Source: an uncultured bacterium (lineage in GTDB: Bacteria; Bdellovibrionota_C; UBA2361; CALJRW01). From it: 32,201 bases of DNA. The first letter of the stretch is position 1, and the number at the start of each line of letters is the position of its first letter. The notes under the pieces are model-generated. The model saw only the letters and a program-made list of their open reading frames with translations, was not told the DNA's origin and searched no databases. A program made the translations under genes and the position numbers. The stretch is taken from the NCBI GenBank assembly GCA_937976335.1, contig CALJRW010000141.1, forward strand, positions 1 to 32,201, in the 5' to 3' direction. This document shows, piece after piece, positions 18,430 through 26,094 of this stretch.

Positions 18430-19506
18430 CAACTTTCAAATTAAATTATCAGTATATTTGATATGCATTTTATTTTTCTTAACACAAATTCATGCAGAAG
18501 AAACTCCAAATTACAAAATTGGAGGAGCGTTTGCTCTTTCTGGCTTTGGTGCTTCTTGGGGTACAGCTGAACGTAATGGAGCAATGCTTGCAATCGAACA
18601 TTTTAATAAACAAGGGGGGATAAACAACACTCCAGTTTCTCTAATCATTGAAGATACTCTATGCACTAATGTGGGTACAGTCACTGCAGTCACAAAACTG
18701 ATTAGCTCTGATGGCGTTCCTATCATAATTGGTCCTAGTTGGTTGGATTCGTTTGGAGGAGCTACTCCAATAGCTGAAAAAAATAAAGTTATTCTAATTA
18801 CCCCAAGCGGATCCTCTTCTGCAATAAACCCTACAAAAAACTTTAATTATATTTTTTCAACTTGGTTCCCTGTTGATAAAGAGGCACGTACCCTACTAAA
18901 TCACTTTAAAGATAAGGGAATTAAAAAACTCTCCCTACTACTTGGAGATGACCCATTTTGGGAGCTTTTCAGAAAAGTCTTCAAAGAAGAAGCCAAATCT
19001 CAAAATGTTGAAATTTTAACAGATCATAGAATCAATGGCACTCTTAAAGATTTTAAAACTATTATCTTAAAGTTAAAAAAAGAAAAGCCTTCTGCAATTT
19101 TCTTTGGCCTAAATGATGAAGCTTCTTTTCAAACCTTCTTAAAACAAAAAACTGAAATAAGTTTAACTACTTCACTACAGAATATATTAAAGACTTTGAA
19201 GATAATGCTATCTTTCGACCTTACTTAAATGGGATAAATTATATCACACCCAAGGAATTAAAAAATAGCTTCGTTAAAGACTATAAAGACAAGTTCGATA
19301 TTGAACCAATGCTATGTGCATCAAATTCATATGATGCAACAATTATAGCTCTTAACGCTCTTGCAAATTCTATTTCTACAAATACATCTATTCTTAGCTA
19401 TATTCAAAATACGGTTCATAATACACAGACTTTTGGCAATACTAAATTTAATGATGTTGGAGGAGTTTCCAAAGGAGAATTTCTTGTGCAAAAAATCAGG
19501 AACTAA
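18416..19506 (+). pseudogene. Solute-binding protein (LivJ-like) interrupted by a frameshift
   Basis: From the ATG at 18416 the reading frame gives a signal peptide (about 29 residues, ends QIHA/EE) and a class I binding-protein domain (KIGGAFALSGFGASWGTAERN, IIIGPSWLDSFGGATPIAEKN), homologous to the protein at 7998-9083. Homology continues to about 19178 (FFGLNDEASFQTFLKQKTEI); this frame then stops at 19228. From about 19181 the -1 frame carries the remaining C-terminal lobe (EYIKDFEDNAIFRPYLNGI ... SNSYDATIIALNALANS) to the stop at 19506. A TGA in the second frame at 19153-19155 limits the shift site to downstream of it. One missing base near 19178-19181 explains the pattern. I see no in-frame slippery heptamer for programmed -1 shifting, so a decaying gene or a sequence error is likely. 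Full length would be about 363 residues. Confidence 0.8.
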
Positions 19507-19587
19507 ATCTTTTAACCTGAATTCGGGATAAAAAGCGTTACGAAAAAGTTAAGATGCTGAAATATTTTAACGAAAAAATAAAAATTA

Positions 19588-19605
19588 GATTGCAGGCGTG
19601 CAATC
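19588..19605 (-). terminator. Rho-independent terminator downstream of the DUF4143 ATPase gene
   Basis: Perfect 7-bp stem GATTGCA/TGCAATC with a GGCG tetraloop on the plus strand. Read on the minus strand it is followed by TAATTTTTATTTTTTC, a good U-tract. It lies 57 bp past the ATPase stop codon. On the plus strand an A-run follows, so it does not terminate the upstream pilin operon. Confidence 0.6.
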
Positions 19606-19662
19606 AAAAAAAATCCCCGTAACTGAATAGCTAAAATTAAGACTAAAGTTATCTTGGGCTTT

Positions 19663-20814
19663 CTATATTTGTAAAACTTCAGACAAAGGGCTTACTAATA
19701 TTTCCTTACTTAACATAAAAGATGATTCAACTGGAGAAACAATAGTAATTTTATCGATAGGGAGCTCTTTTAAGGCAAGTTTCATAGATTTAGAAATGCT
19801 TGGATTTGCACTATATTTAAATTCAAAAGCTTCTAATTTATTTCCCTTCTCAATTAACAGATCTATTTCGCCTTGATTATGAATAGCCCAAAAAAAGCAA
19901 TTATTGGAATGGGCTTTTTTAATAGAAATAACTTGTTCCAGTGCGAAGCCTTCCCATGAAGCTCCTAATTTTAAATTAGTTTCTAGATCTTCTTTGCCTC
20001 TAATGCCAAGCAGGTAATGCAGCAATCCTGTATCTCTAAAATATATTTTAGGTGATTTTACTAGACGTTTTTTCGTATTAGAAAAATATGGCTGTAGTTG
20101 TCTAGTCATAAAAGTACCACTTAGAATATCGAGATACCTTTTTATTGTCGTATCTGCAACACCAAAAGATCTAGCTAATTCAGAACTGTTTAATAAGTTG
20201 CCGTGTACATGAGTTAACATTTTCCAAAATCTTTGTAACGTTACTGCTGGAATATTGATACCTAATTGAGGAATGTCACGTTCTAAATACGTTCTTACAT
20301 ATTCAGCAAGCCATTCAAAACATTCAATTTCATTATTGGCTAAAAATGCTTTTGGATAGCCACCTTTTAGCCAAAGCTTGTCTTGATTCTCTGCTTTGAC
20401 TTCATTTATTGAAAAAGGATTAATTTCAATGTAAGCAATTCTTCCTGCAAGACTTTCTGCAGATTGTTGGATTAACTGTATAGATGCACTTCCTAATATA
20501 AGCAATTTAAGTTTGTTTTCTTTTCTATCTACTAGATATCTTAAAACTGTAAATAGTTCTGGTCGTCGTTGAATCTCATCAATTACAACAAGACCTTCCA
20601 AATTTTGCAAAGCTAATTTTGGGTCATCTAATCTTGCTAAAGCAGTTGGGTCTTCTAAATCAAAATAATGAGTTTTCCAATTAAAATCTTTTATTTTTTC
20701 ACAATAATTTCTTGCTAATGTAGTTTTTCCAACCTGTCTTGCACCAAGAAGTGCAACTACAGAGAAACGCTTAAGCTTACCTGCTATAAGCTCTTCATAT
20801 TGAGTTCTTTTCAT
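19663..20814 (-). CDS. AAA+ ATPase with DUF4143 C-terminal domain
   Basis: 383 residues, typical for the AAA_14/DUF4143 family. Walker A GARQVGKTT is at 24-32, Walker B LVVIDEIQ at 75-82, a GSAS sensor at 108-111 and SLAGR at 121-125. A winged-helix-like region (SELARSFGVADTTIKRYLDIL, about 211-231) precedes the DUF4143 domain. The C-terminal GEID(LL) and EFEFK-type motif (E316, D318, E331, K333) looks like a PD-(D/E)xK nuclease core. These proteins are patchily distributed, often horizontally transferred, and of unknown function. The gene is isolated, with its own terminator and a 15-bp inverted repeat just upstream, and the base composition is like its neighbours. Confidence 0.9.
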   Translation of the reverse strand: MKRTQYEELIAGKLKRFSVVALLGARQVGKTTLARNYCEKIKDFNWKTHYFDLEDPTALARLDDPKLALQNLEGLVVIDEIQRRPELFTVLRYLVDRKENKLKLLILGSASIQLIQQSAESLAGRIAYIEINPFSINEVKAENQDKLWLKGGYPKAFLANNEIECFEWLAEYVRTYLERDIPQLGINIPAVTLQRFWKMLTHVHGNLLNSSELARSFGVADTTIKRYLDILSGTFMTRQLQPYFSNTKKRLVKSPKIYFRDTGLLHYLLGIRGKEDLETNLKLGASWEGFALEQVISIKKAHSNNCFFWAIHNQGEIDLLIEKGNKLEAFEFKYSANPSISKSMKLALKELPIDKITIVSPVESSFMLSKEILVSPLSEVLQI

Positions 20815-20825
20815 TCTTTTAGCAT

Positions 20826-20864
20826 ATCATGAAAATTCAGCATTGCATACTGATTTTTCATGAT
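20826..20864. repeat. 15-bp imperfect inverted repeat upstream of the DUF4143 ATPase
   Basis: Arms ATCATGAAAATTCAG (20826-20840) and CTGATTTTTCATGAT (20850-20864) pair with one mismatch around a 9-nt centre. The structure ends 11 bp before the ATPase ATG (20814), so it would cover the promoter or 5' leader. An operator, possibly for autoregulation, is the likeliest role. Confidence 0.5.
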
Positions 20865-20933
20865 GTACTAACTGTTCTTAAATATTGGGTATATTTTTTG
20901 AGCTTGTCGAAAATCACCTAAAATTCTCAAGAT

Positions 20934-22442
20934 TTAATGCCTCGCTCGTCTCTTCCTTTTTCTTTTTTCCCCATGAGCTGAAACAGTTTGTGTAAAATCA
21001 ATCTCTGAATCATCAAACAAAGCTTTAGTAAACTCTTCAGAGCTAAATGGAATTAAATCTTTTTCACCCTCACCAATTCCAATATATCTAATTGGAATTC
21101 CAAGCTCATCTTTAATGCTAACTATTATTCCGCCTTTAGAAGCTCCATCAAGCTTTGTAATTATTAAACCTGTGAGGTTTGTTGCTTCATTAAATTCTTT
21201 TGCTTGACTCATTGCATTCTGACCAACTGAGCCATCAATGACTAAAACAACTTCATGCGGTGCGTCTGATTGATGTTTTTGAATTACATTTTTCACACCT
21301 TTTAACTCTTGCATAAGAGGAGTTTTCGATTGAAGACGGCCAGCAGTGTCAACTAAAACTATATCATAGTTTTCTTTCTTAGCTTTTTCCATTGCATCAT
21401 AAATAACTGCCGCAGGCTTTGAACCGTCATTACCTCTTACAACATCAATTCCTAACTTATCCCCCCAAGCTTCCAGTTGCTCACTCGCTGCAGCACGAAA
21501 AGTATCTCCAGCAACAAGCATAACTTTCTTATTTTCTGAGCTCCAAAGGTTCGCAATTTTTGCAAGCGTTGTCGTCTTACCAACTCCATTAACTCCAACA
21601 AATATCATAACAAAAGGACCATCTGATTCACTATTCTTAGGAACTATTGCTCCTTCTATATCGCCTGCAGATAAAATTGCTTTGATTTTTTGTTTTACCA
21701 GATCCTGAAAAATATCTTTATTGACCTCTTTACCAGACTTAATTTCTTCACTAACAAGTTCAATTAACTTAGCAGAAATGTTAACTCCTATATCAGAAGA
21801 TACAAGATGAGCCTCTAACTCTTCAAGCGATTCAGAATCTAAAATGCGCTTAGAACTAAAGACTTCTTTTAATTTTGAAAGAAATCCCCTTCTGGTACTC
21901 TTTAAACCTTCAGTTAGATTTTTTTTTTCTGTCGTTACTACTTTTGCAATTTCAGGAATATTCTCTTCTTCCCAGTCAATTTTAATTGACTCTTGAGTGT
22001 CTCTCATTGGAGCGTAAATTTCTTCTTCTGCTTTAGCAACAGGATCTACAGGAATAGTCTCAAGAGGAATAATTGGCTCCATATCATACTGACCAGATTG
22101 GATAACCTTATTAGCTTTAACTCTTACATCTTTTAAATTTTCACGAACAGCAGCAAGCTCTGTTCTTAAAAAATGATTTACTCTTCCTTGCTCAGTTTTG
22201 AATTCATTTACTGCTCTTTCAAGTTTTTCAATTCTTCCCCGTACTCCTCCAAGAAGCTCTCTTTCAGAAGGAATTTTTTTAGGCCTTAAAATTGCTTCAA
22301 ACATCATAAGTAATCCAACTAGCAAGAAAATCGCAAGAAGAAAAAGACCGATAGAAAGAAAATCTACATCTATGCCAAACATAGCCGAAAGCCCTTCTAA
22401 ATTTCCAAAAAGCCAATCTGTAAATTTATACATATATTCCAT
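20934..22442 (-). CDS. ftsY: Signal recognition particle receptor FtsY
   Basis: 502 residues. The SRP receptor GTPase docks SRP-ribosome complexes at the inner membrane. Here the N-terminus has a true membrane segment (about 28-49, FLSIGLFLLAIFLLVGLLMMF) followed by a coiled-coil region (65-115) and an acidic linker. The NG domain follows: G1 GVNGVGKTT (283-291), DTFRAAA (313-319), G3 DTAGRL (365-370), G4 TKLDG (429-433). The protein ends with a basic tail, GEKRKRKRRARH (491-502). Classical E. coli FtsY has an acidic A domain and amphipathic membrane binding instead of a transmembrane anchor. The gene follows smc by 24 bp, a conserved smc-ftsY pairing also seen in Firmicutes. An AGGA sits before the ATG at 22442. 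Confidence 0.95.
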   Translation of the reverse strand: MEYMYKFTDWLFGNLEGLSAMFGIDVDFLSIGLFLLAIFLLVGLLMMFEAILRPKKIPSERELLGGVRGRIEKLERAVNEFKTEQGRVNHFLRTELAAVRENLKDVRVKANKVIQSGQYDMEPIIPLETIPVDPVAKAEEEIYAPMRDTQESIKIDWEEENIPEIAKVVTTEKKNLTEGLKSTRRGFLSKLKEVFSSKRILDSESLEELEAHLVSSDIGVNISAKLIELVSEEIKSGKEVNKDIFQDLVKQKIKAILSAGDIEGAIVPKNSESDGPFVMIFVGVNGVGKTTTLAKIANLWSSENKKVMLVAGDTFRAAASEQLEAWGDKLGIDVVRGNDGSKPAAVIYDAMEKAKKENYDIVLVDTAGRLQSKTPLMQELKGVKNVIQKHQSDAPHEVVLVIDGSVGQNAMSQAKEFNEATNLTGLIITKLDGASKGGIIVSIKDELGIPIRYIGIGEGEKDLIPFSSEEFTKALFDDSEIDFTQTVSAHGEKRKRKRRARH

Positions 22443-22466
22443 ATCGATATCCTAAATGATTAGAGT

Positions 22467-25400
22467 TTAAGCTACGTGCGCATATGCTTCTTGCAAAGAT
22501 ACACTTATAAGTTTTGTTGCACCAGGCTGTTCCATAGTTACACCTATTAAGTTATCTGCCGCATTCATAGAAAGCTTGTTGTGGGTTATCAGTAGAAATT
22601 GAGTGCGAACGCTCATTTCTTTTACCATCGCAACAAATCTTCCTAAATTCACATCATCAAGTGGAGCATCAACCTCATCAAGGATGCATATAGGACTTGG
22701 CTTCTCAATAAACATAGCAAAAACGAGAGCTGTTGCACATAATGCTTTCTCTCCTCCTGACAATAAATCCATGCTTTTTAAATTCTTTCCAGGAGGTCTA
22801 ACATTTATCTCAAGCCCAGATTCAAGCGGGTTCTCCATATCACTTAGTGAAATACTACCTCTTCCTCCCCCAAATAAGCGAGGTATGAGCATAGAAAAAT
22901 TTTCTTTAACTCTTTCAAATGTTCCTAAAAACCTTTCTTGAGAAGTTTCTGTTAATTTTTCTATTGTTGCATTGAGCATTCTCGTTGCTTCTTTTAGGTC
23001 GTTTTGTTGACTTGTTATTCCCTCTAATCTTTCCCGTTCTTCTTTTAAACGAGCAATAGATTCAGGATCAACAGCCCCTTCCCTAGCAATTCTTCGCTTT
23101 AATTTACTCAAGCCTTCTTCCTTCGCTTGCCTATCAACAGTTTCCAATAAGGCTTCAGAACTTGCACTTCTTACTTCCTCAATAATAAAAGAGCCGTAAA
23201 TCTCTTCAAGTCTAGAAAACAAATTTTCAATTTCAAGCTCTCTCTTCTGCACATCTAAAAGGTAAGCTGAACCATCACTTCTCTTCGTATCTAGCTCCTG
23301 CCTTAGCTCATCGACTTGATTAGCTAAGTTTGACAATTTACTCCTTCCTTGTTGACGTTCCTTGTCAAGCTCCGCATATTCAGTATTTAAAAGAGCAAGT
23401 TCATCTTGAATCCCTACTTCCTCGCTACTATCAAAAGATGCAATAAAACTAACAATATCTGCCAACTCATTTGAGTTCTCTAGTTTTAAGAGATTTGTTT
23501 TATTTGACTCTGATTCTAGATCATTTAGGTCATTATTAATTTCTTCCTTTTGTGACTTTAAGTTTTCAGTTTTGGTTTCATTTATCGCAATCTCTGAATC
23601 AAATGCGTTTTTTCTTAAAATATATTCTGATACCGTTTCGCTTAATGCTACAATTTCATTTTCTATCTGCTCTAGCTTTCTTTCTTTTTCATAATAATCT
23701 TTTTCAATCTTATTAATTTCTTCCTTAGTCTTAAAAAGTTCTTCTCTTAACTGAGCTTCAGAGTAGGATGTAGAAGTATAATCGACGTAGTTAGCTGTAT
23801 AAACCTTACCTTCACTTGTGACTAAAATAGCTGAAGAATTAGGAGAACTTCTAAAATGATCAATCCCCTCTTGGTCGCTATGAATTAGAAAAGCAGAGCT
23901 GAAAAATTTCTTAACAAAATCTTCATACCCAGAAGTCGCTCTTACAAAACTTGAAAAACAATTAAAACTCAAAGTTTCGTCAAAGTTAAGAGCCTCTCTA
24001 TTTAAGATTCCCCTTCCGGAAGAAAGCTCCTTAGCAATTGAAAGAAAATCTCTAGTGACTGAGAAATTCTTAAAATATCTAATTAAAGCATTAAAAGGGA
24101 CAGTATAATTGTCAGGAACTTCGCAAATAGCACTCAAATAAGAGTCTGAACTATCCCCACTCGCTTCTTCCTCAACTCCACTTAAGGATTCAAGCCTTCC
24201 AAGACTATTTGCGTACTTTTCTTTATTCTTAGAAAGCTCTTTCGATAAGCTATCCATTTCAGACTTTAATTGTGAGCATTCTTGATTCTTGTCATCAAGT
24301 TCACTTCGCTTATCTGCTCCAAGTTCAGAATTGATTTTTTCATCTAATGCTCCACGTTCGCTTAGTAGACTAGCTGCTTCTTCATCAATCCTTAATCTTC
24401 TTTCATTTAAACGAGCAATTTTTTCTGAACATTTTACAAGATCAGCTTCTGCAGAAGTGATATAGGCTTCAAGCTCAGTTCTTCTTCTGACTTTATTTTG
24501 TTTCTTTTGGCCAATGTTTGATATCTGCTCTTTTAGATTGTCAATCTTAAGTCGTAAATCATCTCCCTTAACATCAACACTCATTAAATCACTTCTAGCT
24601 TCTTGCTCTTCGGCTTGCGCTTTTTGCAGCTCTGCTTGAGCAATCCCCTCTTGTTCTTTTACTTTATTAATTTCTGTTTGAGCATCACTAAGTTCGTTAG
24701 AAATTCTATAATACTTGTCTTTAGCAAGACCAACTTCCATCTCTTTAATTTCAGTCTCTAGTTTTTCTCTACCTTCAGCCTTACTAGCTTGCCTTTTTAA
24801 TGAGCTAACCTGTCTTTCTACTTCACGTCTTATATCCTCTAAACGTTCTAAGTTTTGCTCAGAATCCTTTAGACGCCGTGAAGCTTCTGCAATTTTACTT
24901 CTAAAACCTTGCACACCAGACGCTTCTTCTAGAATTTTTCTTCTCTCATCAGATTTTGCAGTAACGATTCTCCCCACTTCTCCTTGAGCAACAATTGAAT
25001 ATGCTCTGGCACCCAAACCAACAGCTGTAAACAAATCTTTAATATCCTTTAATCGACATGCAACTCTATTAATAAAAAATTCTGACTCACCACTCCTATA
25101 AAGTCTTCTAGTGATTTGAACTTCTGTTGCATTCTTAAGCCAATGCAATCTATGAACTAAACGACTTTTTGTTGGAGCATCTTGCACGACAATGTCGTTT
25201 ACTGTTTCAACTTTAGTATTTTCCAAATCAGTATTTTCTTCAGAAACTCCGTTAGCTGAACGCTCTACATCTTCATAGGCATCAGAAAGAGCGCCTTCAA
25301 TAACACTAAGGTGAGCACCCTGCTCGTCATTAGTAGTATTGACATCCGAAACTTCAGGCTCAAGTTTTACACTTGAAGCTAGATCTTCTGCTTCTTGCTT

Positions 25401-25694
25401 AGGAGAAACCAAGGAAGCAAAAAAGTCATCTTCATTTGCTCGTAAAGTTATTGAAACTTCAGCTAAACCCAGAGGGCGTAAATCGTCTGTACCATTAAAA
25501 ATTACATCTTCAAGCAAATCTCCTCTAAGGCTTTTTGCTCTAGTTTCACCAAGTACCCAACGAAAGGCATCAACAATATTAGATTTTCCACACCCATTTG
25601 GGCCGACTATTGAGGTAATACCTTTATCAAGCGGAACTACTGTTCTTTCAACAAACGACTTAAATCCAAAAGCCTCAATTCTTACAATCTGCAT
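22467..25694 (-). CDS. smc: Chromosome segregation SMC protein
   Basis: 1075 residues, short of the 1150-1190 usual for bacterial SMC. It organises and segregates the nucleoid as an ATP-driven dimer, normally with ScpA/ScpB. The N-terminal head has GFKSFVERT and Walker A GPNGCGKSN (31-39). An acidic, low-complexity insertion fills about residues 86-190, between the beta-strand SITL and ITRRLYRSGESEFF, where other SMCs have about 18 residues. Coiled-coil arms start about residue 265, and the hinge lies in the middle (YLSAICEVPDNYTVPFNAL ... ILVTSEGKVYTANYVDYTS). The C-terminal head has the signature LLSGGEKALCATALVFAMF and Walker B ICILDEVDAPLDD. Since the insertion adds about 90 residues, the arms must be clearly shorter than usual. 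It is the first gene of smc-ftsY; AGGA lies 12 bases before the ATG. Confidence 0.96.
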   Translation of the reverse strand: MQIVRIEAFGFKSFVERTVVPLDKGITSIVGPNGCGKSNIVDAFRWVLGETRAKSLRGDLLEDVIFNGTDDLRPLGLAEVSITLRANEDDFFASLVSPKQEAEDLASSVKLEPEVSDVNTTNDEQGAHLSVIEGALSDAYEDVERSANGVSEENTDLENTKVETVNDIVVQDAPTKSRLVHRLHWLKNATEVQITRRLYRSGESEFFINRVACRLKDIKDLFTAVGLGARAYSIVAQGEVGRIVTAKSDERRKILEEASGVQGFRSKIAEASRRLKDSEQNLERLEDIRREVERQVSSLKRQASKAEGREKLETEIKEMEVGLAKDKYYRISNELSDAQTEINKVKEQEGIAQAELQKAQAEEQEARSDLMSVDVKGDDLRLKIDNLKEQISNIGQKKQNKVRRRTELEAYITSAEADLVKCSEKIARLNERRLRIDEEAASLLSERGALDEKINSELGADKRSELDDKNQECSQLKSEMDSLSKELSKNKEKYANSLGRLESLSGVEEEASGDSSDSYLSAICEVPDNYTVPFNALIRYFKNFSVTRDFLSIAKELSSGRGILNREALNFDETLSFNCFSSFVRATSGYEDFVKKFFSSAFLIHSDQEGIDHFRSSPNSSAILVTSEGKVYTANYVDYTSTSYSEAQLREELFKTKEEINKIEKDYYEKERKLEQIENEIVALSETVSEYILRKNAFDSEIAINETKTENLKSQKEEINNDLNDLESESNKTNLLKLENSNELADIVSFIASFDSSEEVGIQDELALLNTEYAELDKERQQGRSKLSNLANQVDELRQELDTKRSDGSAYLLDVQKRELEIENLFSRLEEIYGSFIIEEVRSASSEALLETVDRQAKEEGLSKLKRRIAREGAVDPESIARLKEERERLEGITSQQNDLKEATRMLNATIEKLTETSQERFLGTFERVKENFSMLIPRLFGGGRGSISLSDMENPLESGLEINVRPPGKNLKSMDLLSGGEKALCATALVFAMFIEKPSPICILDEVDAPLDDVNLGRFVAMVKEMSVRTQFLLITHNKLSMNAADNLIGVTMEQPGATKLISVSLQEAYAHVA

Positions 25695-25736
25695 AGATCA
25701 AAAAATCCTAAAAAATAAAGTATTTCAAATAGTTAC

Positions 25737-25754
25737 GCATATTAAGAAATATGC
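25737..25754 (-). other. Small hairpin in the smc 5' leader
   Basis: Perfect 7-bp stem GCATATT/AATATGC with an AAGA loop on the plus strand. It sits between the proposed smc promoter and the smc ATG. A leader structure is possible; the stem is AT-rich and may be weak. Confidence 0.3.
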
Positions 25755-25768
25755 AAAACTGACGCTTT

Positions 25769-25797
25769 AGTCTACTAGTAAATGCAATTTGCTTCAA
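25769..25797 (-). promoter_or_regulatory. Candidate sigma70-type promoter of smc-ftsY
   Basis: On the minus strand, TTGAAG (25797-25792) and TAGACT (25774-25769) are separated by 17 bases. The predicted transcript starts near 25762, giving a leader of about 68 nt before the smc ATG. Based only on consensus match. Confidence 0.4.
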
Positions 25798-25913
25798 GTG
25801 GCTTAAACAAAGTGAAATTAAAACGCAGTTTCATACTAATATAGCTTATAATTACTTTATAACAAAACTTAAGAGATATACTGCTCGACATTTGGTCTTA
25901 CCGTTTTTTTTGC

Positions 25914-25934
25914 AATTTATGCATAGCATAAATT
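25914..25934. repeat. Inner 9-bp hairpin of the MITE-like element
   Basis: AATTTATGC (25914-25922) and GCATAAATT (25926-25934) are perfectly complementary around ATA. It is nested between the 13-bp arms at 25876-25888 and 25948-25960. Confidence 0.6.
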
Positions 25935-25972
25935 CAGTTTTATTTGTTCGAGCAGTATATGTGCTTATTACG

Positions 25973-26000
25973 GCAAAAAATGGCTTTGCCATTGTTTTGC
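25973..26000 (-). terminator. Possible terminator of the pgsA operon within the MITE-like element
   Basis: Read on the minus strand, AATGGC-AAA-GCCATT is followed by a run of T (CATTTTTTGC), inside a longer near-perfect hairpin (GCAAAACAATGGC paired with GCCATTTTTTGC, one bulge). It lies about 95 bp past the pgsA stop, where the operon could end before smc. Confidence 0.4.
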
Positions 26001-26003
26001 TCG

Positions 26004-26059
26004 CCCAACAAATCATTTGGTTTTCCCGCTTGAAAGCGGAAAAACCAAATGTCGTTGGG
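26004..26059. repeat. Long hairpin (56 nt) 35 bp downstream of pgsA
   Basis: Outer arms CCCAAC/GTTGGG (26004-26009, 26054-26059), then CATTTGGTTTT/AAAACCAAATG (26014-26024, 26041-26051). After one mismatch come CCGCT/AGCGG (26026-26030, 26035-26039) and a TGAA loop. It forms by meeting of two inverted copies of the element's terminal repeat. Confidence 0.65.
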
Positions 26060-26094
26060 TATATACCCTATAATCTATTAAAATCTCAGAGAAT

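Larger units (their letters stand above)
25876..26064. mobile_element. MITE-like intergenic element with about 27-bp imperfect terminal inverted repeats
   Basis: This fills most of the 400-bp gene-free stretch between pgsA and smc. The left end, 25876-25902 (ATATACTGCTCGACATTTGG, then TCTTACC), and the reverse complement of the right end, 26064-26038 (ATATACCCAACGACATTTGG, then TTTTTCC), agree at 21 of 27 positions. A third, shifted copy of the CATTTGGTTTT core lies inside at 26014-26024. The left arm 25876-25888 also repeats perfectly inverted at 25948-25960 (13 bp). No credible protein is encoded. The size (189 bp), terminal repeats, internal palindromes and a related end at 32146-32172 suggest a non-autonomous mobile element. 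TA-rich borders make a target duplication hard to define. The rest of the stretch (25695-25875, 26065-26094) holds the smc promoter and leader, and nothing else I can name. Confidence 0.55.

Noticed and set aside
19141..19155. AAAAAAC heptamer as a programmed -1 frameshift site in the second solute-binding protein
   Set aside because: The heptamer is not in phase with the zero frame, and the -1 frame meets TGA at 19153-19155 at once.
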